A stretch of 64,000 nucleotides of DNA. It comes from Glaciihabitans sp. (lineage in GTDB: Bacteria; Actinomycetota; Actinomycetes; Actinomycetales; Microbacteriaceae). The notes below the pieces were generated by a model. The model saw only the letters and a list, made by a program, of their open reading frames with translations, did not search any database and was not told where the DNA came from. Below are positions 36,085 to 45,390 of the stretch, piece by piece (the first letter of the stretch is position 1; each line of letters opens with the position of its first letter). The stretch covers positions 1 to 64,000 of the forward strand of contig JAODMF010000022.1 in NCBI GenBank assembly GCA_025464095.1. Direction: 5' to 3'. The translations under genes and the position numbers were made by a program.

Positions 36085-39000
36085 TTGCCCCCCAGCAATG
36101 ATTCATTTGTGCACCTTCACGTGCACAGTGAGTACTCCATGTTGGATGGCGCGGCGCGCGTGGGACCACTGGTGAAGGCCGCGGCGGAGCAGGGGATGCC
36201 CGCCCTCGCCATCACCGACCACGGCAACATGTTCGGTGCCTACGACTTCTGGAAGCAGGCCACCGAGGCGGGCATCAAGCCCATCCTCGGCACGGAGGCC
36301 TACATCACTCCGGGCACCGCGCGCGGTGACCGCACCCGGGTGCGCTGGGGCAACAGCGGGCAGGTCGGAGACGACGTCGGCGGGTCGGGTGCGTACACGC
36401 ACATGACGCTGGTGGCCGAGAACAACACCGGCCTCCACAACCTGTTCCGGCTGTCATCCCTCGCATCGATCGAGGGCTACTACTTCAAGCCCCGCATGGA
36501 CAGGGAGTTGCTCAGCAGGTACTCCGAGGGAGTCATCGCGACGACCGGCTGCGTCGGTGGTGAGGTTCAGACCCGCCTTCGTCTCGGCCAGTACGACGAG
36601 GCCCGCAAGGCCGCGGGCGACTTCCAGGACATCTTCGGCAAGGACAACTTCTTCGCCGAGATCATGGACCACGGCATCGACATCGAGCGCCGCACGATGA
36701 ACGACCTGCTCAAGCTCGCACGCGAACTGAAACTTCCGCTCGTCGCTACGAACGACCTGCACTACACGCACGCCCACGATGCGACAGCGCACGCGGCGCT
36801 GCTGTGCGTGCAGTCGGCGTCTACCCTGACCGACCCGAACCGCTTCAAGTTCGACTCCGAGGAGTTCTACCTGAAGACCGCGGCTCAGATGCGGCACATG
36901 TTCCGCGACAACATCGACGCCGTCGACAACACGCTGCTCATCGCCGAGCGCGTGAACGTCAACTTCGAGCACCGCGACCTGATGCCGCGCTTTCCAGTGC
37001 CGGAGGGCGAGACCGAGGCCAGCTGGTTCGAGAAAGAGGTGCACGCCGGCATGCTGCGCCGGTTCGGAGCGCCGGATGCCGCCCACCTCGCCCAGGCGCA
37101 GTACGAGATCGACGTCATCAAGCAGATGGGATTTCCCGGCTACTTTCTGGTCGTCGCTGACTTCATCGCGTGGGCGAAATCGCAGGGCATCCGGGTCGGT
37201 CCCGGCCGTGGCTCAGCGGCCGGTTCCATGGCCTCCTACGCCATGGGGATCACCGAACTCGACCCGCTGGCGCACGGCCTGATCTTCGAGCGGTTCCTCA
37301 ACCCGGAGCGCGTTTCGATGCCGGATGTCGACGTCGACTTCGACGACCGCCGACGCCCCGAGGTCATCCGCTACGTCACCGAGAAGTACGGTGACGACCG
37401 GGTTGCACAGATCGTCACCTACGGCACGATCAAGGCCAAGCAGGCGCTGAAAGACAGCGCGCGCGTTCTCGGCATGGCCTACTCGGTTGGCGAGAAACTC
37501 ACCAAGGCGATGCCGCCGGCCATCATGGGCAAAGACATCGCCCTCGGCGAGATCCTGGACAAGGATGCGCCGCGCTGGAAAGAGGCGGCCGACTTCCGTG
37601 CCGTGCTCGAGACAGACCCCGAAGCCGCGCAGGTCTTCGAGACCGCGATCGGTATCGAGAATCTCAAGCGGCAGTGGGGCGTTCATGCCGCCGGCGTCGT
37701 CATGTCCGCGGAACCCCTGCTCGATGTGCTGCCGATCATGAAGCGCGAGGACGACGGCGCGATCATCACGCAGTTCGACCAGCCGCCGCTTGAGTCGCTC
37801 GGCCTCATCAAGATGGACTTTCTCGGCCTCCGCAACCTGACCATCATCGAAGATGCGCTGAGGATGATCGAGAAGAACACCGGCAACAAGCTGGTGATCG
37901 AAGACCTCGACCTCGACGCGGACCAGAAGACCTACGAGCTGCTGGCACGAGGCGACACCCTCGGCGTCTTCCAACTGGATGGGGGCCCGATGCGCTCCCT
38001 GTTGCGGCAGCTGAAGCCAACCAACTTCGAGGACATCTCCGCCGTCATCGCCCTGTACCGCCCGGGCCCGATGGGCATGAACTCGCACACCAATTACGCA
38101 CTGCGCAAGAACGGCCTGCAGGCGATCGAGGCGATCCATCCCGAGCTCGCTGAGCCGCTGCGCGAAGCCCTTGACATCACCTACGGCCTGATCGTGTACC
38201 AGGAGCAGGTCATGTCGGTCGCGCAGAAGGTCGCCGGCTTCACGCTCGGCCAGGCCGACGTGCTGCGCCGCGCGATGGGCAAGAAGAAGAAGTCCGAACT
38301 CGACAAGCAGTACGCCGACTTCGAGGCCGGCATGGTCGGCAACGGCTACAGCACGCAGGCGATCAAGGTGCTGTGGGACACCCTCATGCCCTTCGCCGAC
38401 TATGCCTTCAACAAGGCGCACAGCGCCGGCTACGGTGTGCTGAGCTACTGGACTGCCTACCTCAAGGCGAACCATCCGGCCGAGTACATGGCGGCCCTCC
38501 TGACAAGCGTCGGTGACTCCAAAGACAAGCTCGGCCTGTACCTCAACGAGTGCCGTCGCATGGGAATCAAGGTTCTGGCGCCCGACGTCAACGAATCGTT
38601 TGTCGACTTCACCGCGGTGCCGGCGGAAGAGGGGCGGGATGTCGGCGACATCCGTTTCGGCCTCGGGGCCGTCCGCAACGTCGGCGCGAACGTCGTCGAG
38701 GGCATCCGCAGGGCGCGGGAGGAAAAGGGGCGGTTCGAGTCGTTCCACGACTTCCTGACGAAGTCGCCCATCCACGTGGCCAACAAGCGAACGGTCGAGT
38801 CGCTCATCAAGGCGGGCGCGTTCGACTCGCTGGGAGCGACCCGTCGGGCACTCGTTGAGATCCACGAGGATGCGGTGGAGAGCGCCGTCAGCGTCAAGCG
38901 CAACGAGGCCAACGGCCAGGTGGGGTTCGACTTCGACAGCCTGTGGGACGAGCCACAGCCATCCGGGCAGGTTCCCGACCGGCCGGAGTGGGCCAAGCGC

Positions 39001-39624
39001 GACAAGCTCGCCTTCGAGCGGGAGATGCTCGGCCTCTACGTCTCCGACCACCCGCTCGCCGGCCTGGAGTCGCAGTTGCTCAAGCACGCCTCGACGAGCA
39101 TCACCGAGCTGCTCGGGGGAGAGGCCGCCCGTGACGGCGAGACCGTCTCGGTCGCCGGGCTGCTGACCAGTGTGCAGCACCGAACAGCACGGCAGTCAGG
39201 CAACCAGTACGGCATGGTCACCGTGGAAGACTTCGGCGGCGAAATGACCGTCATGTTCATGGGAAAGACCTACCAGGAGTTCGGTCCGGCGCTCGTCAGC
39301 GACTCCATCGTGGTCATCAGGGGACGCGTGAGCGTGCGCGACGATGGCATGAACCTGCACGCCGTGAGCATGTTCTCGCCGGATGTCGGCACCGGCCTCG
39401 GCTCCGGCCCGCTCGTCATCTCCATCCCGGAGTTCCGCGCAACGACCGAGATCGTCAGCTCGCTCAACGATGTGCTGATCCGCCACACCGGCGACAACGA
39501 GGTGCGACTCAAGCTCGTGCGCGGGGAGACGGCGCGCATGTTCGAGATTCCATACCCGGTAACGGTCTCGGCCGACCTCTACGGCGAACTGAAGACACTG
39601 CTCGGCCCGAACTGCCTGAACTGA
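36085..39624 (+). CDS. dnaE: DNA polymerase III alpha subunit (replicative)
   Basis: Catalytic subunit of the chromosomal replicase. 1179 residues in DnaE1 order: N-terminal PHP domain beginning FVHLHVHSEYSMLDGAARV, polymerase core with PDVDVDFDD at 413-421 supplying catalytic Asp residues and a second acidic motif, YGVLSYWTAYLKANHPAEYM, helix-hairpin-helix region and C-terminal OB fold (SVAGLLTSVQHRT). PHP metal residues such as HxH are present, consistent with built-in proofreading in actinobacterial DnaE1. TTG at 36085 has a GGAGA site. The last codons, CTGAACTGA, begin a 14-base tandem array. Confidence 0.96.
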   Translation: MPPSNDSFVHLHVHSEYSMLDGAARVGPLVKAAAEQGMPALAITDHGNMFGAYDFWKQATEAGIKPILGTEAYITPGTARGDRTRVRWGNSGQVGDDVGGSGAYTHMTLVAENNTGLHNLFRLSSLASIEGYYFKPRMDRELLSRYSEGVIATTGCVGGEVQTRLRLGQYDEARKAAGDFQDIFGKDNFFAEIMDHGIDIERRTMNDLLKLARELKLPLVATNDLHYTHAHDATAHAALLCVQSASTLTDPNRFKFDSEEFYLKTAAQMRHMFRDNIDAVDNTLLIAERVNVNFEHRDLMPRFPVPEGETEASWFEKEVHAGMLRRFGAPDAAHLAQAQYEIDVIKQMGFPGYFLVVADFIAWAKSQGIRVGPGRGSAAGSMASYAMGITELDPLAHGLIFERFLNPERVSMPDVDVDFDDRRRPEVIRYVTEKYGDDRVAQIVTYGTIKAKQALKDSARVLGMAYSVGEKLTKAMPPAIMGKDIALGEILDKDAPRWKEAADFRAVLETDPEAAQVFETAIGIENLKRQWGVHAAGVVMSAEPLLDVLPIMKREDDGAIITQFDQPPLESLGLIKMDFLGLRNLTIIEDALRMIEKNTGNKLVIEDLDLDADQKTYELLARGDTLGVFQLDGGPMRSLLRQLKPTNFEDISAVIALYRPGPMGMNSHTNYALRKNGLQAIEAIHPELAEPLREALDITYGLIVYQEQVMSVAQKVAGFTLGQADVLRRAMGKKKKSELDKQYADFEAGMVGNGYSTQAIKVLWDTLMPFADYAFNKAHSAGYGVLSYWTAYLKANHPAEYMAALLTSVGDSKDKLGLYLNECRRMGIKVLAPDVNESFVDFTAVPAEEGRDVGDIRFGLGAVRNVGANVVEGIRRAREEKGRFESFHDFLTKSPIHVANKRTVESLIKAGAFDSLGATRRALVEIHEDAVESAVSVKRNEANGQVGFDFDSLWDEPQPSGQVPDRPEWAKRDKLAFEREMLGLYVSDHPLAGLESQLLKHASTSITELLGGEAARDGETVSVAGLLTSVQHRTARQSGNQYGMVTVEDFGGEMTVMFMGKTYQEFGPALVSDSIVVIRGRVSVRDDGMNLHAVSMFSPDVGTGLGSGPLVISIPEFRATTEIVSSLNDVLIRHTGDNEVRLKLVRGETARMFEIPYPVTVSADLYGELKTLLGPNCLN

Positions 39625-39718
39625 ACAGCCTGGGCTGAACTGTCGGGACTGAACTGCAGGGGCTGAACTACCGGGGCTGAACAGTCGGAACTGAACTGCG
39701 GAACCGAACTGCGGTGCC
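39616..39718 (+). repeat. 14-bp tandem array starting at the dnaE stop codon
   Basis: CTGAACTGA (39616-39624) is Leu-Asn-stop of dnaE. After a slightly irregular first copy, 14-base units such as CTGAACTGCAGGGG and CTGAACTACCGGGG follow at 39635, 39649, 39663, 39677 and 39691, with a degenerate one at 39705. The array lies in the convergent gap before the flavin reductase gene and has no spacers or open frame of its own. Confidence 0.9.
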
Positions 39719-39750
39719 GGGCAGAAGAGCCTTACTGACCTGACGTGCGG

Positions 39751-40296
39751 CTACGCGTCGTCGCCGGGCTTGAGATAGCGGCGCTCGTGATAGAGCAGGG
39801 CCTCATCCTCTTCACCGAGGGCTCCGGTCTCCACCTGCACGACGATGATGGCGTTGTTGTGCACGGGATGCACCTCGACGATTCGAGCGATCATCCAGGC
39901 GGTCACGCCCGCGAGAATCGGCAGTCCGTGCGGCCCCACCTCCCAGTGGTCACCGGTGAACCGCACGTCGCGATTGGCGGCGAGTTTCTCGGCGAGGTAC
40001 CGCGTACGCGGCCCGAGCATGTGGATAACGACCCGGTTACCCACCGTCATCGCCTCCCACGCGCTGGAAACCTGCGCCATGTTGAAGGTCGCGAGCGGTG
40101 GAACCGCGGCGAGAGATGCGAGCGAGGTCGCGGTGAAACCGACCGGCTTGCCATCCGGATCGAGTGTCGTCACCGCGGCGACACCGGCAGCGTGCCGGCG
40201 GAAGGCCTGCTTGAACGCCTCCAGGTCGTCCGCGGCCAAAGGCTGCTCGTCGTTCGCCTGGCTACGCGTCTGGTTCATCACCCCAGTATCAATCAT
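39751..40296 (-). CDS. Flavin reductase-like FMN-binding protein
   Basis: 181 residues with the flavin reductase/DIM6-NTAB fold: FRRHAAGVAAVTTLDPDGKP, VGFTATSLASLAAVPPLATF and WMIARIVEVHPVHNNAIIVV. Members supply reduced FMN to two-component monooxygenases; no monooxygenase partner is adjacent, so its partner is unknown. ATG at 40296 follows an AT-rich box by about ten bases and may be leaderless; ATG at 40278 is an alternative. It is divergent from hisD and convergent with dnaE. Confidence 0.85.
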   Translation of the reverse strand: MIDTGVMNQTRSQANDEQPLAADDLEAFKQAFRRHAAGVAAVTTLDPDGKPVGFTATSLASLAAVPPLATFNMAQVSSAWEAMTVGNRVVIHMLGPRTRYLAEKLAANRDVRFTGDHWEVGPHGLPILAGVTAWMIARIVEVHPVHNNAIIVVQVETGALGEEDEALLYHERRYLKPGDDA

Positions 40297-40332
40297 CACG
40301 GGAGCCGAACTATTCCACCCGGTCGCCCCGGA

Positions 40333-40338
40333 TAACAT
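40333..40338 (+). promoter_or_regulatory. Probable -10 box of hisD
   Basis: TAACAT ends nine bases before the ATG at 40348 and no ribosome binding site lies between, pointing to a leaderless or very short leader. Confidence 0.35.
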
Positions 40339-40347
40339 GGTCAGGCC

Positions 40348-41661
40348 ATGATGCAGACCCTCGACCTTCGTGACCTCACTCCGACCCGCGCCGACCTGTC
40401 GCGACTCGTTCCGCGCGCGACGATGGATGTGGCGGTCGCCACGGCGACGGCCGCCCAGCTGATCGATGACGTCCGCGATCGCGGTGAGGTTGCCCTGCTC
40501 GAACAGGCCGAGCGGCTCGATGGTGTGCGGCCGCCACACGTTCGCGTGCACTCCGGCGAGATCGCCCTCGCGATGAACCGACTCGATCCTGCCGTGCGCG
40601 ATGCGCTGGAAGGGGCCATCGAACGGGTTCGGCTCGCTACGAAGGCGCAGGTGCCGCAGTCCACCGTGACGAAACTTGGTGCGGGCGCCGAGGTCATCCA
40701 GCGCTGGCAACCGATCGCGCGTGTCGGCCTGTATGTGCCGGGTGGCAAGGCCGTGTACCCGTCGAGCGTCGTCATGAACGTCGTGGCGGCCCAGGTTGCG
40801 GGCGTCGCATCCATCGCTCTCGCGTCCCCGCCGCAGAGCGAATTTCTCGGTGCGGTTCACCCGACGATTCTCGGGGCCGCCGGTTTGCTCGGAGTCGACG
40901 AGGTCTACGCGATGGGTGGCGCAGGGGCCATCGGAGCACTTGCCTATGGCGTGCCCGGCCTCAGCCTCGACCCGGTCGATGTCGTCACCGGTCCGGGGAA
41001 CATCTACGTTGCGGCCGCCAAGCGGCTCGTGCGCGGCGTCGTCGGCATCGACTCCGAGGCGGGACCGACCGAGATTCTCGTGATCGCCGATGCGACGGCG
41101 AACGCCGCCCTCGTCGCCGCGGACCTCGTGAGCCAGGCCGAGCACGACGAACTGGCCGCAGCCGTGCTGGTGACCCCGTCATCTGAATTCGCCACCGCCG
41201 TCGCCACCGAACTCGACCGGCTGGTCGCTACGACCCGCCACGGCGATCGAGTTCGAGAGGCTCTGGCCGGCAGGCAATCGGCCATCGTGCTCGTGGCGGA
41301 CCTGGTCGCGGCCGCGGCATTCAGCAACGCGTATGGACCCGAGCACCTCGAGATCCAGACCGCCGAGCCGGGCAGCGTGCTCGACCTGATCGAGAGCGCC
41401 GGTGCGATCTTCCTCGGTGAGGACTCGCCGGTGAGCCTCGGCGACTACCTCGCGGGGTCCAATCACGTGTTGCCCACTGGCGGGCAGTCGCGTTTCGCCT
41501 CCGGCCTCGGTGCCTACACTTTCCTTCGCCCGCAACAGGTCATCCGCTACGACCGTGCGGCGCTGGGCGAGGTTGCAGCGCGCATTCGCGCCCTCTCGAC
41601 CGCGGAGGACCTGCCCGCCCACGGCGATGCGGTGGCCGCGCGCTTCCCAGCGGATCACTAG
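40348..41661 (+). CDS. hisD: Histidinol dehydrogenase
   Basis: Oxidises L-histidinol to histidine in two NAD+ steps. 437 residues: YVPGGKAVYPSSVVMNVVAA, the MGGAGAIGALAYG stretch, VDVVTGPGNIYVAAAKRLV, the EAGPTEILVIAD motif and the zinc-ligand region around SQAEHDELA and NAYGPEHLEI. Other his genes are not adjacent, so histidine genes are dispersed or continue elsewhere. ATG at 40348 or 40351. Confidence 0.95.
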   Translation: MMQTLDLRDLTPTRADLSRLVPRATMDVAVATATAAQLIDDVRDRGEVALLEQAERLDGVRPPHVRVHSGEIALAMNRLDPAVRDALEGAIERVRLATKAQVPQSTVTKLGAGAEVIQRWQPIARVGLYVPGGKAVYPSSVVMNVVAAQVAGVASIALASPPQSEFLGAVHPTILGAAGLLGVDEVYAMGGAGAIGALAYGVPGLSLDPVDVVTGPGNIYVAAAKRLVRGVVGIDSEAGPTEILVIADATANAALVAADLVSQAEHDELAAAVLVTPSSEFATAVATELDRLVATTRHGDRVREALAGRQSAIVLVADLVAAAAFSNAYGPEHLEIQTAEPGSVLDLIESAGAIFLGEDSPVSLGDYLAGSNHVLPTGGQSRFASGLGAYTFLRPQQVIRYDRAALGEVAARIRALSTAEDLPAHGDAVAARFPADH

Positions 41662-41670
41662 GCTGCGGCG

Positions 41671-41676
41671 TATCCT
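41671..41676 (+). promoter_or_regulatory. Probable -10 box of nrdR
   Basis: TATCCT ends nine bases before the ATG of nrdR, in the 24-base gap after hisD. Confidence 0.4.
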
Positions 41677-41685
41677 GATCGCACC

Positions 41686-42150
41686 ATGTTCTGTCCGTTC
41701 TGCCGCCATCCCGACAGCCGCGTCATCGACTCGCGCACCAGTGATGATGGACTCTCGATTCGCCGCAGGCGGCAGTGCCCCGAGTGCGGACGCCGGTTCA
41801 GCACGACGGAGACCGCCAGCCTCACCGTGATCAAGCGTGACGGCGTCGTCCAGCTCTTCAGCCGCGAGAAGATCGTCAGCGGCGTGCGCAAGGCATGCCA
41901 GGGCCGGCCGGTGACCGACACCGACCTCGCAATCCTCGCGCAGAAGGTCGAGGAGACGATTCGGGCGACGGGCGCCTCCCAGATCGAAGCGAACGACATC
42001 GGTCTCGCCATCCTCGCTCCGCTTCGGGAACTGGATGAGGTCGCGTACCTCCGCTTCGCTAGCGTCTACCAGGCGTTCGAATCCCTTGAGGACTTCGAGG
42101 ACGCCATCGCGCTGCTCCGCGTCGAGCACGACACCGCGCCGAAGACGTAG
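41686..42150 (+). CDS. nrdR: Ribonucleotide reductase repressor NrdR
   Basis: Zinc-finger/ATP-cone repressor of ribonucleotide reductase genes. 154 residues: [17 protein letters not shown] and [11 protein letters not shown] provide the four zinc cysteines; the ATP-cone begins at [17 protein letters not shown]. It senses dATP/ATP and binds NrdR boxes. No nrd genes lie in the window. Confidence 0.96.
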   Translation: MFCPFCRHPDSRVIDSRTSDDGLSIRRRRQCPECGRRFSTTETASLTVIKRDGVVQLFSREKIVSGVRKACQGRPVTDTDLAILAQKVEETIRATGASQIEANDIGLAILAPLRELDEVAYLRFASVYQAFESLEDFEDAIALLRVEHDTAPKT

Positions 42151-42168
42151 AGCGCCTCCGCCGCGCAG

Positions 42169-42174
42169 TAGCCT
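42169..42174 (+). promoter_or_regulatory. Probable -10 box of pyrD
   Basis: TAGCCT ends nine bases before the pyrD ATG, in the short gap after nrdR, with no ribosome binding site visible. Confidence 0.4.
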
Positions 42175-42183
42175 GAGTGCGGA

Positions 42184-43218
42184 ATGTATCGCGCCCTGTT
42201 CACCCTCGTCCTGTCTCGAATGGACCCCGAGCGCGCGCACCATCTCGCGTTCACGGTCATCCGGATGCTGCCCACCTTCGGTATCGGCCGCCTCGTGCGG
42301 CGGTATACCCGACCTGCTCCCTCGCTCGCCGTCGAGGCTCTCGGCCTGAGATTTGACTCGCCGTTCGGCCTCGCGGCGGGCTTCGACAAGGAGGGCCTCG
42401 GCATCCGCGGTCTCGGGCAGCTCGGATTCGGCCACGTGGAGGTCGGCACGATCACCGCGCTCGCCCAGCCCGGCAACGAGAAGCCGAGGCTGTTCCGCCT
42501 CATCCCCGATCGCGCGGTCATCAACCGCATGGGGTTCAACAACGCCGGAGCGCAGGTCGCCCATCCACGAATCGCGGATGCTGCGCGCCGCAGCGCCCGG
42601 CCCGTCATCGGCGTGAACATCGGCAAGAGCCGCGTCGTGGATGTCGACAACGCGATCGTTGACTACCTCGAGAGTGCGCAGCGGCTCGCTCCTGTGGCCG
42701 ACTACCTCGTCGTGAACGTCAGCTCGCCGAATACCCCTGGCCTCCGCGGCCTCCAGGAGCTGGAGCGGCTCGAGCCGCTGCTCGCCGAGGTGCGCGACGC
42801 GGCCGCGCCGACACCTGTGCTGGTGAAGATCGCTCCCGACCTGACCGACGAGGAGGTGACCCGCATCGCCGAGCTGGCCGTCGAACTGCGCCTGGCCGGC
42901 ATCATCGCCACCAACACGACGCTGTCGCGCGAGGGCCTCACGACCGACCCGTCGGTGATCGCCGCCGCCGGCGCGGGCGGACTCTCCGGGGCGCCGCTGG
43001 CCGCTCGCTCACTCGAACTCCTGCGCCGCATCCGCACCGTCGTTCCCGCCGACTTCTGCGTCATCTCCGTCGGGGGAGTTGAGACCGGAGCCGACGTGCA
43101 CGAGCGACTGCTCGCCGGGGCGACCCTCGTGCAGGGCTACACCGCGTTCCTGTATCGCGGGCCATTCTGGGCGGCGCGCGTGAATCGGGAACTCAGTGCC
43201 TTGATCGAACGAAGCTAG
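42184..43218 (+). CDS. pyrD: Dihydroorotate dehydrogenase (quinone), class 2
   Basis: Membrane-associated FMN enzyme that oxidises dihydroorotate to orotate with quinone in pyrimidine synthesis. 344 residues: an N-terminal helix for membrane contact, FGLAAGFDKEGLGIRGLGQL, GTITALAQPGNEKPRLFRL, INRMGFNNAGA, NVSSPNTPGLRGLQ with the class 2 catalytic Ser, and VGGVETGADVHERL near the C-terminus. The final residues LIERS and the stop are the first unit of a 23-base tandem array, so the repeat supplies the protein's end. Confidence 0.95.
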   Translation: MYRALFTLVLSRMDPERAHHLAFTVIRMLPTFGIGRLVRRYTRPAPSLAVEALGLRFDSPFGLAAGFDKEGLGIRGLGQLGFGHVEVGTITALAQPGNEKPRLFRLIPDRAVINRMGFNNAGAQVAHPRIADAARRSARPVIGVNIGKSRVVDVDNAIVDYLESAQRLAPVADYLVVNVSSPNTPGLRGLQELERLEPLLAEVRDAAAPTPVLVKIAPDLTDEEVTRIAELAVELRLAGIIATNTTLSREGLTTDPSVIAAAGAGGLSGAPLAARSLELLRRIRTVVPADFCVISVGGVETGADVHERLLAGATLVQGYTAFLYRGPFWAARVNRELSALIERS

Positions 43219-43315
43219 GCGCTTTGATTGGGCGAAGCCCAGTGCGTTGATCGTGCGAAGCCGAGGGCGTTGATCGAGCGAAGCCGAAGGCGTTGATCGA
43301 GCGAAGCCGGGAACG
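43201..43315 (+). repeat. 23-bp tandem array overlapping the end of pyrD
   Basis: Five head-to-tail 23-base units begin at 43201, 43224, 43247, 43270 and 43293, each starting TTGATYGNRCGAAGC. The first encodes the last five codons of pyrD and its stop; the rest is non-coding. Units 3-5 are nearly identical. From memory, similar GATCGAGCGAAGC motifs are common near gene ends in Microbacteriaceae; this was not checked. Confidence 0.92.
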
Positions 43316-43348
43316 AAACTCGCTCTCATTTCGGCCTCGCGATCGCGG

Positions 43349-43927
43349 TCAGGCTGGCTTCTGCCCGCGCTTGACCTGCGGCTTCGGCAGGCGAAGCGGG
43401 CGGAACTGCAGCGCACGCATTGCGGCGTACATCCGCACCTTTTCAACTTTGTCCTTGCCGTATTTCTCGGCGAGTCGGCGCTCGATGCGCTTGCCGACGA
43501 TGATCACGTCGATCACAGCCACGAGCACGAATGCCCAGATCACGAACAGCAGGATGGTCTGCGCCGTCGTTCCCGGAACCAGCGAACCCAGCACGTAGAC
43601 CACCAGGATCGGGATCATCATCTCGGCGACGCTGAACCGGGCGTCGATGTAGTCGCGAACAAATCGCTTCTGGACGCCGCGGTCGCGGACCGGCAGGTAC
43701 TTCTCTTCGCCGTTCGCCATGCCGATACGCGCGCGCTCACGCTCGGTCGTCGCCTGCTGGCGTGAGCGGCGACGGGCCTCCGAACGGTCGCTTGAGACGA
43801 GCGGGCGCTTGCGGGCGGCCTCCTTCTCGCGGCGCGTCGGGGTGGGTCGCCCCTTGCCGGCGGCGAGATCGCTTGCATCCGAGTGATCGGCAGCTGCGTC
43901 GGTCACTTTGGTCGGTGTCTTGGCCAC
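43349..43927 (-). CDS. DUF3043 membrane protein
   Basis: 192 residues: a basic N-terminal half (KGRPTPTRREKEAARKRPLV, RSEARRRSRQ) typical of DUF3043, the segment EEKYLPVRDRGVQKRFVRDYIDAR, two membrane helices (about 110-150) and a basic C-terminal tail. Function is unknown; the family is restricted to actinobacteria. It is divergent from the M20 peptidase with a 41-base gap and convergent with pyrD. Confidence 0.88.
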   Translation of the reverse strand: MAKTPTKVTDAAADHSDASDLAAGKGRPTPTRREKEAARKRPLVSSDRSEARRRSRQQATTERERARIGMANGEEKYLPVRDRGVQKRFVRDYIDARFSVAEMMIPILVVYVLGSLVPGTTAQTILLFVIWAFVLVAVIDVIIVGKRIERRLAEKYGKDKVEKVRMYAAMRALQFRPLRLPKPQVKRGQKPA

Positions 43928-43955
43928 GGTTAGTCCTTGCGTTGGGGAGTCGACT

Positions 43956-43961
43956 TAAGAT
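43956..43961 (+). promoter_or_regulatory. -10 box of a leaderless M20 peptidase transcript
   Basis: TAAGAT ends seven bases before the ATG at 43969, placing the expected transcription start on the start codon. No ribosome site is present. Confidence 0.55.
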
Positions 43962-43968
43962 TACTCGC

Positions 43969-45390
43969 ATGACCGAAATTGCACCGCCCTCCGCAGCGGG
44001 CACCCAGCCGCATCCCGCTCTCGACGCGCTGCGGGAGGCCGTGCAAGCCGGGCTTCCGACATCCATCGCCGATCTTTCGCGGCTGGTGCGCATCCCATCA
44101 GTCTCCTGGGACGGCTTCGATCCGGCCAACGTGCAGGCGAGCGCGGACGCCGTGAAGGCACTCCTGGACGACCTCGGTGTCTTCGACGTCGTCGAGATCG
44201 CCCGTGCCCCCATCGGCGACACGGACGTGCTGGGCCAGCCGGCCGTGCTCGCCCGCCGGGCCGCACGCAACGGTCGCCCCACGATCCTGTTGTATGCGCA
44301 CCACGACGTGCAGCCGCCCGGGAACAATGACGACTGGGATTCCTCGCCGTTCGAGCCGACTGTCCGGGGGGATCGGCTGTACGGCCGCGGGGCGGCGGAT
44401 GACAAGGCCGGCGTCATGGCGCACGTCGCCTCCATCCGAGCCCTTGCCTCCACCCTCGGACCCGACTTCGACCTCGGACTGTCGGTATTCATCGAGGGGG
44501 AGGAGGAGTGGGGCAGCCGCTCCTTCGTCAACTTCCTGGAGCAGAACCACGAGAAGCTCGAGGCGGACGCGATCGTCGTCGCCGACTCCGACAACTGGGA
44601 CACCGAAACCCCCGCGTTGACGATCGCGCTGCGTGGCAACGTCACGTTCAAGCTCACGGTCTCCACCCTCGAGCACGCGTCGCACTCCGGCATGTTCGGG
44701 GGAGCGGCGCCCGACGGGATGTTCGCCACGATCCGCCTGCTCGACACCCTGTGGAACGTGGATGGCTCTGTCGCTGTCGCCGGTCTCACCAGTCACGAGG
44801 CGGACCTGCCGGAGTACCCCGAGGAGCGCCTGCACCGGGAGGCGGCCTTCCTCGACGGCGTGCAGTCCCTCGGAACGGGCAGCGTGCTCAGTCGCCTGTG
44901 GATGCAGCCGGCCATCACGGTCACTGGCATCGATGCTCCCACCGTCGTCAACGCATCCAACACCCTGATTCCCACGGTGACGGTGCGGGTGAGTGCACGA
45001 ATCGCGCCCGGGCAGAGCGCCGAGGATGCGTTCCAGGCGCTGCAGTCGCACCTCATCGAGCACGCGCCCTTCGGCGCCCACGTCGAGATCTGGGACGTCG
45101 ATCGTGGCAACCCGTTCCTCGTCGACACGAGCGGCTGGGCGGTGGCGGATGCCAAGGACGCCATGCGCGACGCCTGGGGCATCGAGGCGGTCGAGACCGG
45201 TATCGGGGGTTCGATTCCCTTCATCTCCGACCTCGTTGCCCGCTTCCCGCAGGCGCAGATCCTGGTGACCGGCGTCGAAGACCCGGACTCGCGTGCCCAC
45301 AGCCCGAACGAGTCGCTGCACCTCGGTGTATTCAGCCGCGCCATCCTCACCGAGGCCGTCCTGCTCGCAAAGCTGAATGACCGCGCGTAG
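43969..45390 (+). CDS. M20-family dipeptidase/metallopeptidase
   Basis: 473 residues. Zinc peptidase of the M20 (CNDP/dipeptidase-like) family: YAHHDVQPPGNNDDW with a metal His and catalytic Asp, YGRGAADDKAGVMAHV with the bridging Asp, IEGEEEWGS with general-base Glu and ligand, and a C-terminal SPNESLHLG His ligand. A dimerisation lid domain lies in the middle. Substrate (dipeptide or acylated amino acid) is not predictable. The ATG is adjacent to a -10 box. Its TAG stop overlaps the -10 box proposed for the next gene. Confidence 0.9.
   Translation: MTEIAPPSAAGTQPHPALDALREAVQAGLPTSIADLSRLVRIPSVSWDGFDPANVQASADAVKALLDDLGVFDVVEIARAPIGDTDVLGQPAVLARRAARNGRPTILLYAHHDVQPPGNNDDWDSSPFEPTVRGDRLYGRGAADDKAGVMAHVASIRALASTLGPDFDLGLSVFIEGEEEWGSRSFVNFLEQNHEKLEADAIVVADSDNWDTETPALTIALRGNVTFKLTVSTLEHASHSGMFGGAAPDGMFATIRLLDTLWNVDGSVAVAGLTSHEADLPEYPEERLHREAAFLDGVQSLGTGSVLSRLWMQPAITVTGIDAPTVVNASNTLIPTVTVRVSARIAPGQSAEDAFQALQSHLIEHAPFGAHVEIWDVDRGNPFLVDTSGWAVADAKDAMRDAWGIEAVETGIGGSIPFISDLVARFPQAQILVTGVEDPDSRAHSPNESLHLGVFSRAILTEAVLLAKLNDRA

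Noticed and set aside
37213..39180. 655-codon antisense frame inside dnaE, and similar long antisense frames inside murE/ftsI, ftsQ/murC and cydAB-like genes
   Set aside because: They are reverse-frame shadows of GC-rich genes with clear family matches on the other strand.
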